The translations under genes and the position numbers were made by a program. The notes beneath the pieces were generated by a model that searched no databases, had not been told where the DNA came from, and was given only the letters and a program-made list of their open reading frames with translations. From Cladorhizidae sp. MBARI D1340-BT2 (taxonomy: Eukaryota > Porifera > Demospongiae > Poecilosclerida > Cladorhizidae), in the NCBI GenBank assembly GCA_028752905.1, contig JAQNBH010000008.1, positions 822,346 through 886,345 of the forward strand: 64,000 nucleotides of DNA, in the 5' to 3' direction. This document shows positions 29,269 to 39,477 of this stretch, in pieces; position 1 is the first letter of the stretch, and each line of letters starts with the position of its first letter.

Positions 29269-29396
29269 TGAAGCTCCAGCGTCCTTCCCTGAAGACGTGG
29301 TCGACTCTCCTGTGCAGCAATATCTCTTCAAATCTGCAAGCTATGTGCTTGTATACATTATCAACTACTCCCCTTGGATCCAGCCAGAGGCTGCAG
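29269..29396 (+). CDS. Penultimate exon of an unrecognised plus-strand gene (probable)
   Basis: The exon begins after a 3' splice-site-like GCACCTGCTATAG and ends at a good donor, GCTGCAG|GTAGGG. It reads one partial codon and then 42 codons without a stop, including FPEDVVDSPVQQYLFKSASY and ending WIQPEAA. The mix is typical of a folded protein, with an acidic stretch and then an aromatic/hydrophobic stretch, and it is not repeat-derived. It ends in phase 1, matching the start of the terminal exon at 35277. The intervening 5.9-kb intron holds the 25-bp array, exon 3 of the antisense J1-like gene and the 68-bp array. I do not recognise the family. The minus strand is also open here, but in a frame that does not join the J1-like gene in phase. 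Confidence 0.5.
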
Positions 29397-29479
29397 GTAG
29401 GGCTAGAGGTAGGCTAAGGGATAGTGTTAGATGTAGGGCTAGGACTGGAGAGCTAGGAGGATAGGGTTAAAGGGCTAGA

Positions 29480-30173
29480 GGTTGAGGTAGGGCTAGGGTT
29501 AGAGTTAACCATGCAGACTAGGGCTAGGGCTGACCATGCAGACTAGGGCTAGGGCTAACCATGCAGACCAGGGCTAGGGCTAACCACGCAGACTAGGGCT
29601 AGGGCTAACCATGCAGACCAGGGCTAGGGCTAACCATGCAGACTAGGGCTAGGGCTAACCATGCAGACTAGGGCTAGGGCTGACCATGCAGACTAGGGCT
29701 AGGGCAGACTAGGGCTAGGGCAGACTAGGGCTAGGTCTCATGCAGACTAGGGCTAGGGCTAACCATGCAGACTAGGGCTAGGGCTAACCATGCGGACTAG
29801 GGCTAGGGCTGACCATGCAGACTAGGGCTAGGGCAGACTAGGGCTAGGACTAACCATGCAGACTAGGGCTAGGGCTGACCATGCAGACTAGGGCTAGGGC
29901 TAACCATGCAGACTAGGGCTAGGGCTAACCATGCAGACTAGGGCTAGGGCTAACCATGCAGACTAGGGCTAGGGCAGACTAGGGCTAGGACTAACCATGC
30001 AGACTAGGGCTAGGACTAACCATGCAGACTAGGGCTAGGGCTGACCATGCAGACTAGGGCTAGGGCTAACCATGCAGACTAGGGCTAGGGCTAACCATGC
30101 AGACTAGGGCTAGGGCTAACCATGCAGACTAGGGCTAGGGCTGGCTAGGGCTAGGGCTAGGGCTGGTTAGGGC
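29480..30173. repeat. 25-bp CTAGGG-rich minisatellite array
   Basis: About 27 units of 25 bp (ACCATGCAGACTAGGGCTAG then GGCTA), with shorter units lacking the ACCATG part. The right end degenerates into a plain GGGCTA run (about 30140-30173). The plus strand has closely spaced GGG runs that could form G-quadruplexes. It lies just downstream of the exon 3 donor of the minus-strand J1-like gene, i.e. in that gene's intron 3. Confidence 0.95.
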
Positions 30174-30198
30174 GAGACTAATCCATTTAGGCACTCAC

Positions 30199-30506
30199 TT
30201 GTACTGTCCTGACACATTCTTCAACCTTGTCTGAATAGTCACCAGTTCCCCCGAGGAGACAAGCAAGAGCTATGGCCTTACAAAGACCATCAGGGTCTTG
30301 GCTCTTTGCGTCTCCCTCGGGACTCTCCCCGTTCTCTCTCTTGGCAATCATGATCTTGATGCAGTGGTTAGTCCAGGGACCCTTTACCGGAGAGCCGGCC
30401 TGCTGACGTGCTCCCTCATAGATGGTGCCAGGTCCAAAGTGCTTAAATAAAGCATCCGCCAACTTCTTAGCATCAAACCCTTCAACATAACAGGACACAC
30501 AAATCT
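30199..30506 (-). CDS. Exon 3 of J1-crystallin/ADP-ribosylglycohydrolase-like gene
   Basis: Minus-strand exon of 308 bp: two bases completing a split codon, then 102 codons. Recognisable family stretches are FDAKKLADALFKHFGPGT, KGPWTNHCIKIMI and an L-C-K-A-I-A-L-A-C-L-L segment, ending VEECVRTVQ. These match the middle of J1-crystallin-type members of the ADP-ribosylglycohydrolase family as I know it. Acceptor: GATGTCTTGTTCAG. Donor: ACAA|GTGAGT. The incoming phase (2 bases) fits exon 2. An in-frame double ATG lies 16 bases upstream of the acceptor and would permit an internal start, but it falls outside the family homology. The 68-bp array begins only about 25 bp upstream of the acceptor. 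The C-terminal part of the protein (roughly 120 residues if it is a usual 320-residue J1) was not found to the left. Confidence 0.82.
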
Positions 30507-30529
30507 CTGAACAAGACATCATGGCTGAC

Positions 30530-33500
30530 TAGCAGAACTGAGCTGAGATATAAGTCTTCCATGCAGCTATACTGTAGAGAGTAGGGACAACTAGAAACAG
30601 CAGAACTGAGCTGAGATATAAGTCTTCCATGCAGCTATACTGTAGAGAGCAGGGACAACTAGAAACAGCAGAACTGAGCTGAGATATAAGTCTTCCATGC
30701 AGCTATACTGTAGAGAGTAGGGACAACTAGAAACAGCAGAACTGAGCTGAGATATAAGTCTTCCATGCAGCTGTACTGTAGAGAGTAGGGACAACTAGAA
30801 ACAGCAGAACTGAGCTGAGATATAAGTCTTCCATGCAGCTATACTGTAGAGAGTAGGGACAACTAGAAACAGCAGAACTGAGCTGAGATATAAGTCTTCC
30901 ATGCAGCTACTGTAGAGAGTAGGGACAACTAGAAACAGCAGAACTGAGCTGAGATATAAGTCTTCCATGCAGCTATACTGTAGAGAGTAGGGACAACTAG
31001 AAACAGCAGAACTGAGCTGAGATATAAGTCTTCCATGCAGCTATACTGTAGAGAGCAGGGACAACTAGAAACAGCAGAACTGAGCTAAGATATAAGTCTT
31101 CCATGCAGCTATACTGTAGAGAGTAGGGACAAGTAGAAACAGCAGAACTGAGCTGAGATATAAGTCTTCCATGCAGCTATACTGTAGAGAGTAGGGACAA
31201 CTAGAAACAGCAGAACTGAGCTGAGATATAAGTCTTCCATGCAGCTATACTGTAGAGAGCAGGGACAATTAGAAACAGCAGAACTGAGCTGAGATATAAG
31301 TCTTCCATGCAGCTATACTGTAGAGAGTAGGGACAACTAGAAACAGCAGAACTGAGCTGAGATATAAGTCTTCCATGCAGCTGTACTGTAGAGAGTAGGG
31401 ACAACTAGAAACAGCAGAACTGAGCTGAGATATAAGTCTTCCATGCAGCTATACTGTAGAGAGTAGGGACAACTAGAAACAGCAGAACTGAGCTGAGATA
31501 TAAGTCTTCCATGCAGCTATACTGTAGAGAGCAGGGACAACTAGAAACAGCAGAACTGAGCTAAGATATAAGTCTTCCATGCAGCTATACTGTAGAGAGT
31601 AGGGACAACTAGAAACAGCAGAACTGAGCTAAGATATAAGTCTTCCATGCAGCTATACTGTAGAGAGTAGGGACAACTAGAAACAGCAGAACTGAGCTGA
31701 GATATAAGTCTTCCATGCAGCTATACTGTAGAGAGTAGGGACAACTAGAAACAGCAGAACTGAGCTGAGATATAAGTCTTCCATGCAGCTATACTGTAGA
31801 GAGCAGAGACAACTAGAAACAGCAGAACTGAGCTGAGATATAAGTCTTCCATGCAGCTATACTGTAGAGAGTAGGGACAACTAGAAACAGCAGAACTGAG
31901 CTGAGATATAAGTCTTCCATGCAGCTATACTGTAGAGAGTAGGGACAACTAGAAACAGCAGAACTGAGCTGAGATATAAGTCTTCCATGCAGCTGTACTG
32001 TAGAGAGTAGGGACAACTAGAAACAGCAGAACTGAGCTGAGATATAAGTCTTCCATGCAGCTATACTGTAGAGAGCAGGGACAACTAGAAACAGCAGAAC
32101 TGAGCTAAGATATAAGTCTTCCATGCAGCTATACTGTAGAGAGTAGGGACAAGTAGAAACAGCAGAACTGAGCTGAGATATAAGTCTTCCATGCAGCTAT
32201 ACTGTAGAGAGTAGGGACAACTAGAAACAGCAGAACTGAGCTGAGATATAAGTCTTCCATGCAGCTATACTGTAGAGTAGGGACAACTAGAAACAGCAGA
32301 ACTGAGCTGAGATATAAGTCCTCCATGCAGCTATACTGTAGAGAGTAGGGACAACTAGAAACAGCAGAACTGAGCTGAGATATAAGTCCTCCATGCAGCT
32401 ATACTGTAGAGAGTAGGGACAACTAGAAACAGCAGAACTGAGCTGAGATATAAGTCTTCCATGCAGCTATACTGTAGAGAGTAGGGAGAACTAGAAACAG
32501 CAGAACTGAGCTGAGATATAAGTCTTCCATGCAGCTATACTGTAGAGAGTAGGGACAACTAGAAACAGCAGAACTGAGCTGAGATATAAGTCTTCCATGC
32601 AGCTATACTGTAGAGAGTAGGGACAACTAGAAACAGCAGAACTGAGCTGAGATATAAGTCTTCCATGCAGCTATACTGTAGAGAGTAGGGACAACTAGAA
32701 ACAGCAGAACTGAGCAGAGATATAAGTCTTCCAAGCAGCTATACTGTAGAGAGTAGGGACAACTAGAAACAGCAGAACTGAGCTGAGATATAAGTCTTCC
32801 ATGCAGCTGTACTGTAGAGAGTAGGGACAACTAGAAACAGCAGAACTGAGCTGAGATATAAGTCTTCCATGCAGCTATACTGTAGAGAGTAGGGACAACT
32901 AGAAACAGCAGAACTGAGCTGAGATATAAGTCTTCCATGCAGCTATACTGTAGAGAGTAGGGACAACTAGAAACAGCAGAACTGAGCTGAGATATAAGTC
33001 TTCCATGCAGCTATACTGTAGAGAGTAGGGACAACTAGAAACAGCAGAACTGAGCTGAGATATAAGTCTTCCATGCAGCTATACTGTAGAGAGTAGGGAC
33101 AAGTAGAAACAGCAGAACTGAGCTGAGATATAAGTCTTCCATGCAGCTATACTGTAGAGAGTAGGGACAACTAGAAACAGCAGAACTGAGCTGAGATATA
33201 AGTCTTCCATGCAGCTATACTGTAGAGAGTAGGGACAACTAGAAACAGCAGAAATGAGCTGAGATATAAGTCTTCCATGCAGCTATACTGTAGAGAGCAG
33301 GGACAACTAGAAACAGCAGAACTGAGCTGAGATATAAGTCTTCCATGCAGCTATACTGTAGAGAGTAGGGACAACTAGAAACAGCAGAACTGAGCTGAGA
33401 TATAAGTCTTCCATGCAGCTGTACTGTAGAGAGTAGGGACAACTAGAAACAGCAGAACTGAGCTGAGATATAAGTCTTCCATGCAGCTGTACTGTAGAGA

Positions 33501-35240
33501 GTAGGGACAACTAGAAACAGCAGAACTGAGCTGAGATATAAGTCTTCCATGCAGCTGTACTGTAGAGTAGGGACAACTAGAAACAGCAGAACTGAGCTGA
33601 GATATAAGTCCTCCATGCAGCTATACTGTAGAGAGTAGGGACAACTAGAAACAGCAGAACTGAGCTGAGATATAAGTCTTCCATGCAGCTATACTGTAGA
33701 GAGTAGGGACAACTAGAAACAGCAGAACTGAGCTGAGATATAAGTCCTCCATGCAGCTATACTGTAGAGAGTAGGGACAACTAGAAACAGCAGAACTGAG
33801 CTGAGATATAAGTCTTCCATGCAGCTATACTGTAGAGAGTAGGGACAACTAGAAACAGCAGAACTGAGCTGAGATATAAGTCTTCCATGCAGCTGTACTG
33901 TAGAGAGCAGGGACAACTAGAAACAGCAGAACTGAGCTGAGATATAAGTCTTCCATGCAGCTATACTGTAGAGAGCAGGGACAACTAGAAACAGCAGAAC
34001 TGAGCTAAGATATAAGTCTTCCATGCAGCTATACTGTAGAGAGTAGGGACAACTAGAAACAGCAGAACTGAGCTGAGATATAAGTCTTCCATGCAGCTAT
34101 ACTGTAGAGTAGGGACAACTAGAAACAGCAGAACTGAGCTGAGATATAAGTCCTCCATGCAGCTATACTGTAGAGAGTAGGGACAACTAGAAACAGCAGA
34201 ACTGAGCTGAGATATAAGTCTTCCATGCAGCTATACTGTAGAGAGTAGGGACAACTAGAAACAGCAGAACTGAGCTGAGATATAAGTCTTCCATGCAGCT
34301 ATACTGTAGAGAGTAGGGACAACTAGAAACAGCAGAACTGAGCTGAGATATAAGTCTTCCATGCAGCTATACTGTAGAGAGTAGGGACAACTAGAAACAG
34401 CAGAACTGAGCTGAGATATAAGTCTTCCATGCAGCTGTACTGTAGAGAGTAGGGACAACTAGAAACAGCAGAACTGAGCTGAGATATAAGTCTTCCATGC
34501 AGCTATACTGTAGAGAGTAGGGACAACTAGAAACAGCAGAACTGAGCTGAGATATAAGTTCCATGCAGCTATACTGTAGAGAGTAGGGACAAGTAGAAAC
34601 AGCAGAACTGAGCTGAGATATAAGTCTTCCATGCAGCTATACTGTAGAGAGTAGGGACAACTAGAAACAGCAGAACTGAGCTGAGATATAAGTCTTCCAT
34701 GCAGCTATACTGTAGAGAGTAGGGACAACTAGAAACAGCAGAACTGAGCTGAGATATAAGTCTTCCATGCAGCTATACTGTAGAGAGTAGGGACAACTAG
34801 AAATAGCAGAACTGAGCTGAGATATAAGTCTTCCATGCAGCTATACTGTAGAGAGTAGGGACAACTAGAAACAGCAGAACTGAGCAGAGATATAAGTCTT
34901 CCATGCAGCTGTACTGTAGAGAGTAGGGACAACTAGAAACAGCAGAACTGAGCTGAGATATAAGTCTTCCATGCAGCTATACTGTAGAGAGCAGGGACAA
35001 CTAGAAACAGCAGAACTGAGCTGAGGTATGTCTTCCATGCAGCTATACTGTAGAGAGTAGGGACAAGTAGAAACAGCAGAACTGAGCTGAGATATAAGTC
35101 TTCCATGCAGCTATACTGTAGAGAGTAGGGACAACTAGAAACAGCAGAACTGAGCTGAGATATAAGTCTTCCATGCAGCTATACTGTAGAGAGTAGGGAC
35201 AACTAGAAACAGCAGAACTGAGCTGAGATATAAGTCTTCC
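30530..35240. repeat. 68-bp minisatellite array
   Basis: About 69 units of 68 bp, containing AACTGAGCTGAGATATAAGT, CTTCCATGCAGCTATACTG and TAGAGAGTAGGGACAACTAG. Divergence is a few percent, with recurrent variants (CAGCTGTACTG, GAGAGCAGGG, TCCTCCATG, a 2-bp shortened GTAGAGTAGG). Three units make 204 bp, which yields repeated 67-codon open frames on the minus strand; these are by-products. The array fills intron 2 of the minus-strand J1-like gene and also the last intron of the plus-strand gene. It stops 36 bp before that gene's terminal exon, where a pyrimidine-rich tract begins. Confidence 0.96.
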
Positions 35241-35276
35241 ATTTTTTAAATTTTCCTCTCTCTCCCTGCGCTCCAG

Positions 35277-35338
35277 AGTTGAGCTTCTCCTACTCATCAG
35301 AGCTTGAGCATGACCATGAGGATGAAGGGCATGACTGA
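35277..35338 (+). CDS. Terminal exon of the unrecognised plus-strand gene (probable)
   Basis: A strong 3' splice site (TTTTCCTCTCTCTCCCTGCG then CTCCAG) precedes AG plus 19 codons and a TGA. The two leading bases complete the phase-1 codon left by the exon at 29269-29396, giving Glu at the junction and then LSFSYSSELEHDHEDEGHD and stop. An acidic, histidine-rich tail with no conserved domain is a plausible protein C-terminus. The evidence is the good acceptor, the phase match and the loss of repeat character exactly here. No clear AATAAA signal was seen in the following few hundred bases. The family is not recognised. Confidence 0.5.
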
Positions 35339-35926
35339 CAAGGGAGGGACCATCTATGATGCCTCACTCAGCAAGTATCAACTACATATGTGTGTACATA
35401 ATTACTCCAACGCTCTACACACCAGAAGAGCACCTCTTCACTAGACAGAGTGTCAGAGCTTCGATCTGGACATGCAGGGCCAACCTCCCCCATCAGCCTT
35501 GTCCCACACACCTCTTCATCCGTGCAGCTCCTTTCAAACTCTGAAGAGTAGTAGAGGTTGAATCCTGTTGCAACCTCTCACTCTGTTTCACGCTAGAATC
35601 GACATTAAGCATTATTCCATACACACACTGTGTTGTGAGCCAATCAACAAAGTCAATGTAATACAATGTAACTTAGTGTAGCACAATATATGCTAGTGTG
35701 AATAATGACATATTGGGTTACAGTAAGTTACATCGCATGCCAGTTGCTTATCATCAGCTAAAACATCTTCTAGTCTTATTATGTTAGATATGTGTCATAA
35801 TTGTGGTTAGCAAAAGCAAGTCAGTGATGCACGTACATGCAGGTTACTTGCTCACACTTCTAGCCTGACGGGGAACAATGAATACACTCACAACAATGTT
35901 AGAAGCCATCTAGTTGAACCTTGTAC
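35339..35926. other. Non-repetitive sequence: 3' UTR candidate and intron
   Basis: About 590 bp without a tandem array. The left part would be the 3' untranslated region of the plus-strand gene ending at 35338. The right part belongs to intron 2 of the minus-strand J1-like gene, up to the exon 2 donor. No RNA gene or further exon was recognised. Confidence 0.5.
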
Positions 35927-36103
35927 CTTTGTTTTCAGCAATGGTCTTGAGGGTGACGTAGAGTTGGTCGCCGTATGTGCTGTTACTACCAGTCTCCACG
36001 GTGTAGTAGGGACACTTAGACTGGGGGTAGAACTCTACACAGCCTTCCTCCTGAGTGAGGTGGAGCACCTTGTCCTGGTCGTAGATCCAGTGTAGAGGGC
36101 AAG
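35927..36103 (-). CDS. Exon 2 of J1-crystallin/ADP-ribosylglycohydrolase-like gene
   Basis: A 177-bp minus-strand exon with acceptor CACTGTCCTCAG and donor AAAG|GTACAA. The first two bases (CT) complete an Ala codon begun by exon 1, so the join reads GALVADAAACPLHWIYDQDK. It ends in phase 1, completed by exon 3. Diagnostic family features are HWIYD near the start, FYPQSKCPYYTVETGSNSTY and then YGDQLYVTL. J1-type proteins carry YGDQ where catalytic ADP-ribosylglycohydrolases have a metal-binding T-D-D-T-like motif. The hydrolase chemistry may therefore be altered or absent; this is inference from family knowledge. A start within this exon (MSLSSA) is just read-through of the intron. Confidence 0.85.
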
Positions 36104-36249
36104 CTGAGGACAGTGACATAATATGGACCCAATTAATATGAGGTAAAGGATCATCACACTAGTAGTGGTTTCCTTTTTTTTTTTTTTTTACTGGTCAATC
36201 CTTTATTTGATGTTTCTATAGATGTAGTTAGAAGAGTTTTGTGTTGCTT

Positions 36250-36276
36250 ATATATATTTATATATATATATATATA
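36250..36276. repeat. TA-rich microsatellite
   Basis: A run of TATATA flanking the left side of the hairpin element. A second TA run at 36436-36454 flanks its right side. The pair sits where diverged 33-bp units are interrupted. Confidence 0.8.
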
Positions 36277-36279
36277 GAG

Positions 36280-36363
36280 AGTAATAGAAAAGTACTGGGA
36301 TGACTAGTGGCTAGGGGAAACTATAGTAAGTAGGACTAGCCATCCCAGTACTTTTCTATTACT
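36280..36363. repeat. Near-perfect 29-bp inverted repeat (hairpin)
   Basis: The left arm 36280-36308 starts AGTAATAGAAAAGTACTGGG and the right arm 36335-36363 is its reverse complement with a single mismatch in 29 positions. The loop is 26 bases. TA runs lie on both sides, and diverged copies of the neighbouring 33-bp repeat lie beyond them, so the hairpin looks inserted into the edge of that array. It lies in intron 1 of the minus-strand J1-like gene. It could be a short foldback transposon or a small-RNA hairpin. Confidence 0.85.
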
Positions 36364-36473
36364 ACTATTCAATAGCTCTGTTTAACACAGCATTGAGCAC
36401 TATTTGTAGCCTTCATCAGCAAACTACCTTCTAAGTATATATATATATATATACTGTAGTATTACTTCATGTT

Positions 36474-36885
36474 GTATATAGTTGGAAGTGTTTTGTGTTG
36501 TTTCTATATAGTAGTTAGAAGCATGGTGTGTTGTTTCTATATAGTAGTTAGAAGCATGGTGTGTTGTTTCTATATAGTAGTTAGAAGCATGGTGTGTTGT
36601 TTCTATATAGTAGTTAGAAGCATGGTGTGTTGTTTCTATATAGTAGTTAGAAGCATGGTGTGTTGTTTCTATATAGTAGTTAGAAGCATGGTGTGTTGTT
36701 TCTATATAGTAGTTAGAAGCATGGTGTGTTGTTTCTATATAGTAGTTAGAAGCATGGTGTGTTGTTTCTATATAGTAGTTAGAAGCATGGTGTGTTGTTT
36801 CTATATAGTATATACATAGATACATAGTTAGAAGCATGGTGTGTTGTTTCTATATAGTAGTTAGAAGCATGGTGTGTTGTTTCTA
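36474..36885. repeat. 33-bp minisatellite array
   Basis: About 12 units of 33 bp (TTTCTATATAGTAGTTAGAA then GCATGGTGTGTTG). The central units are essentially identical, and both edges are diverged. Degenerate units also occur near 36205-36250, left of the hairpin. Both strands are open for over 100 codons because the unit is a multiple of three. Confidence 0.95.
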
Positions 36886-36892
36886 GAGTATG

Positions 36893-38798
36893 TACACACA
36901 GGACCTCGGCTCATCTTCATGAGGTGATGCACACACAAGCTCATCTTCATGAGGTGATGTACACACTAGCACATCTTCATGAGGTGATGTACACACAAGC
37001 TCATCTTCATGAGGTGATGTACACACTAGCTCATCTTCATGAGGTGATGTACACACAAGCTCATCTTCATGAGGTGATGTACACACAAGCACATCTTCAT
37101 GAGGTGATGTACACACTAGCTCATCTTCATGAGGTGATGTACACACAAGCACATCTTCATGAGGTGATGTACACACAAGCACATCTTCATGAGGTGATGT
37201 ACACACAAGCACATCTTCATGAGGTGATGTACACACAAGCACATCTTCATGAGGTGATGTACACACTAGCTCATCTTCATGAGGTGATGTACACACAAGC
37301 ACATCTTCATGAGGTGATGTACACACTAGCACATCTTCATGAGGTGATGTACACACAAGCACATCTTCATGAGGTGATGTACACACAAGCACATCTTCAT
37401 GAGGTCATGTACACACAAGCTCATCTTCATGAGGTGATGTACACACAAGTTCATCTTCATGAGGTGATGTACACACTAGCTCATCTTCATGAGGTGATGT
37501 ACACACAAGCACATCTTCATGAGGTGATGTACACACAAGCTCATCTTCATGAGGTGATGTACACACAAGTTCATCTTCATGAGGTGATGTACACACTAGC
37601 TCATCTTCATGAGGTGATGCACACACAAGCCCATCTTCATGAGGTGATGTACACACAAGCACATCTTCATGAGGTGATGTACACACAAGCACATCTTCAT
37701 GAGGTGATGTACACACAAGCTCATCTTCATGAGGTGATGTACACACAAGCTCATCTTCATGAGGTGATGTACACAGTAGCACATCTTCATGAGGTGATGT
37801 ACACACTAGCTCATCTTCATGAGGTGATGTACACACAAGCTCATCTTCATGAGGTGATGTACACACAAGTTCATCTTCATGAGGTGATGTACACACTAGC
37901 TCATCTTCATGAGGTGATGTACACACAAGCACATCTTCATGAGGTGATGTACACACAAGCTCATCTTCATGAGGTGATGTACACAGTAGCACATCTTCAT
38001 GAGGTGATGTACACACTAGCTCATCTTCATGAGGTGATGTACACACAAGCACATCTTCATGAGGTCATGTACACACAAGCACATCTTCATGAGGTGATGT
38101 ACACACTAGCACATCTTCATGAGGTGATGTACACACAAGCTCATCTTCATGAGGTGATGTACACACAAGCACATCTTCATGAGGTGATGTACACACAAGC
38201 ACATCTTCATGAGGTGATGTACACACAAGCACATCTTCATGAGGTTATGTACACACAAGTCATCTTCATGAGGTGATGTACACACAAGCACATCTTCATG
38301 AGGTTATGTACACACAAGTCATCTTCATGAGGTGATGTACACACAAGCTCATCTTCATGAGGTGATGTACACACAAGCACATCTTCATGAGGTTATGTAC
38401 ACACAAGCACATCTTCATGAGGTGATGTACACACAAGCTCATCTTCATGAGGTGATGTACACACAAGCACATCTTCATGAGGTCATGTACACACAAGCAC
38501 ATCTTCATGAGGTGATGTACACACTAGCACATCTTCATGAGGTGATGTACACACAAGCTCATCTTCATGAGGTGATGTACACACAAGCACATCTTCATGA
38601 GGTGATGTACACACAAGCTCATCTTCATGAGGTGATGTACACACAAGCTCATCTCCATGAGGTGATGTACACACTAGCTCATCTTCATGAGGTGATGTAC
38701 ACACTAGCTCATCTTCATGAGGTGATGTACACCTCGGCTCATCTTCATGAGGTGATGTACACACAAGTCATCTTCATGAGGTGATGCACACACAAGCA
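36893..38798. repeat. 30-bp minisatellite array
   Basis: About 63 units of 30 bp (CATCTTCATGAGGTGATGTA then CACACAAGCT), very homogeneous. The main variants are CACTAGC or CACAAGC and GCTC or GCAC, plus a few 29-bp units that shift frame (near 38259 and 38318). Both strands stay open for hundreds of codons. It lies in intron 1 of the minus-strand gene, with no splice or start context, so I treat it as non-coding. Confidence 0.96.
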
Positions 38799-39477
38799 CC
38801 CTTTACTCTGTCCTGTGTAAGCCAGCATTGAGGATAGAACTCTCTGCTTATGAGTTTTACTTCAGAATACAGTATGTCAAGCACTCCTTGGAATATATTC
38901 TAGCAACAAACGTTGACCCTTCAAAGTTGACCATGCAACAGGTTGTTTCTCACAAGGACTGGGACATGAGCAGGTGCCCCCAAAAAATCCCAGTTCCGTA
39001 CCAATTTCAACAGCAATGCCACAACTCCGAGGGAAATAGAAACACAGAAACATCGGACACCAGTAATGTATGCATGGCATTGAGTGGTGAAGGAGGGGAC
39101 TATAAGCTAGAGCATGTTGATGATGAGTAACTATGTCCATCCTCCTCTCCTGCAGCTAGTCTCGCTGCCTGTGCAGTTATATGTTTTGAATGTGGGCCTA
39201 TGGGGAGGTGTGGTTTGGGAGCACTGGTGGGGAACTATTAGAGTTGGTTTGCTGTTTTCCTCTTTCAGACTGGCTTGTTTCTGCTATATATCTGGTAAGG
39301 GGTTACATCCTCTTTAACCAGTTCCCACTTGTGCAGCGCAGCCGGGCCAATTTTTTTTGCTACCGTGTTCTCCGTTATCTTCACCATGACGACCATTTCC
39401 AATTATGTAAGCCCGCATTATTTAAGGTTAACCCACTAACAACGATGAAAACATATAGGCCATGCGCAGCAATTAGA
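38799..39477. other. Unique intronic sequence, no recognised gene
   Basis: About 680 bp between the 30-bp and 24-bp arrays. A 100-codon plus-strand open frame spans most of the left half, but it has no recognisable domain. It also has an overlapping minus-strand open frame and no clear flanking splice signals. I see nothing else in it. Confidence 0.4.

Noticed and set aside
29230..29410. Minus-strand open frame across the candidate plus-strand exon as J1 exon 4
   Set aside because: The acceptor CTGCAG would join exon 3 (phase 0) into a frame with an early stop, and the sequence does not resemble the J1 C-terminus.
29480..30173. An internal telomere
   Set aside because: The repeat is a 25-bp unit with CTAGGG, not TTAGGG, and most units contain an unrelated ACCATGCAGA segment.
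30187..30522. A 111-codon single-exon minus-strand gene starting at a double Met
   Set aside because: Homology to the J1 family begins after the acceptor TTGTTCAG and stops at the GTGAGT donor, in phase with exon 2, so it is an internal exon.
36924..38276. A 450-codon open frame with 10-residue repeats
   Set aside because: It is the 30-bp minisatellite read in a stop-free frame. The opposite strand is equally open and there is no splice or start context.
38828..39130. A 100-codon plus-strand open frame
   Set aside because: No recognisable domain, an overlapping open frame on the other strand, no splice sites, and it lies within the intron of the J1-like gene.
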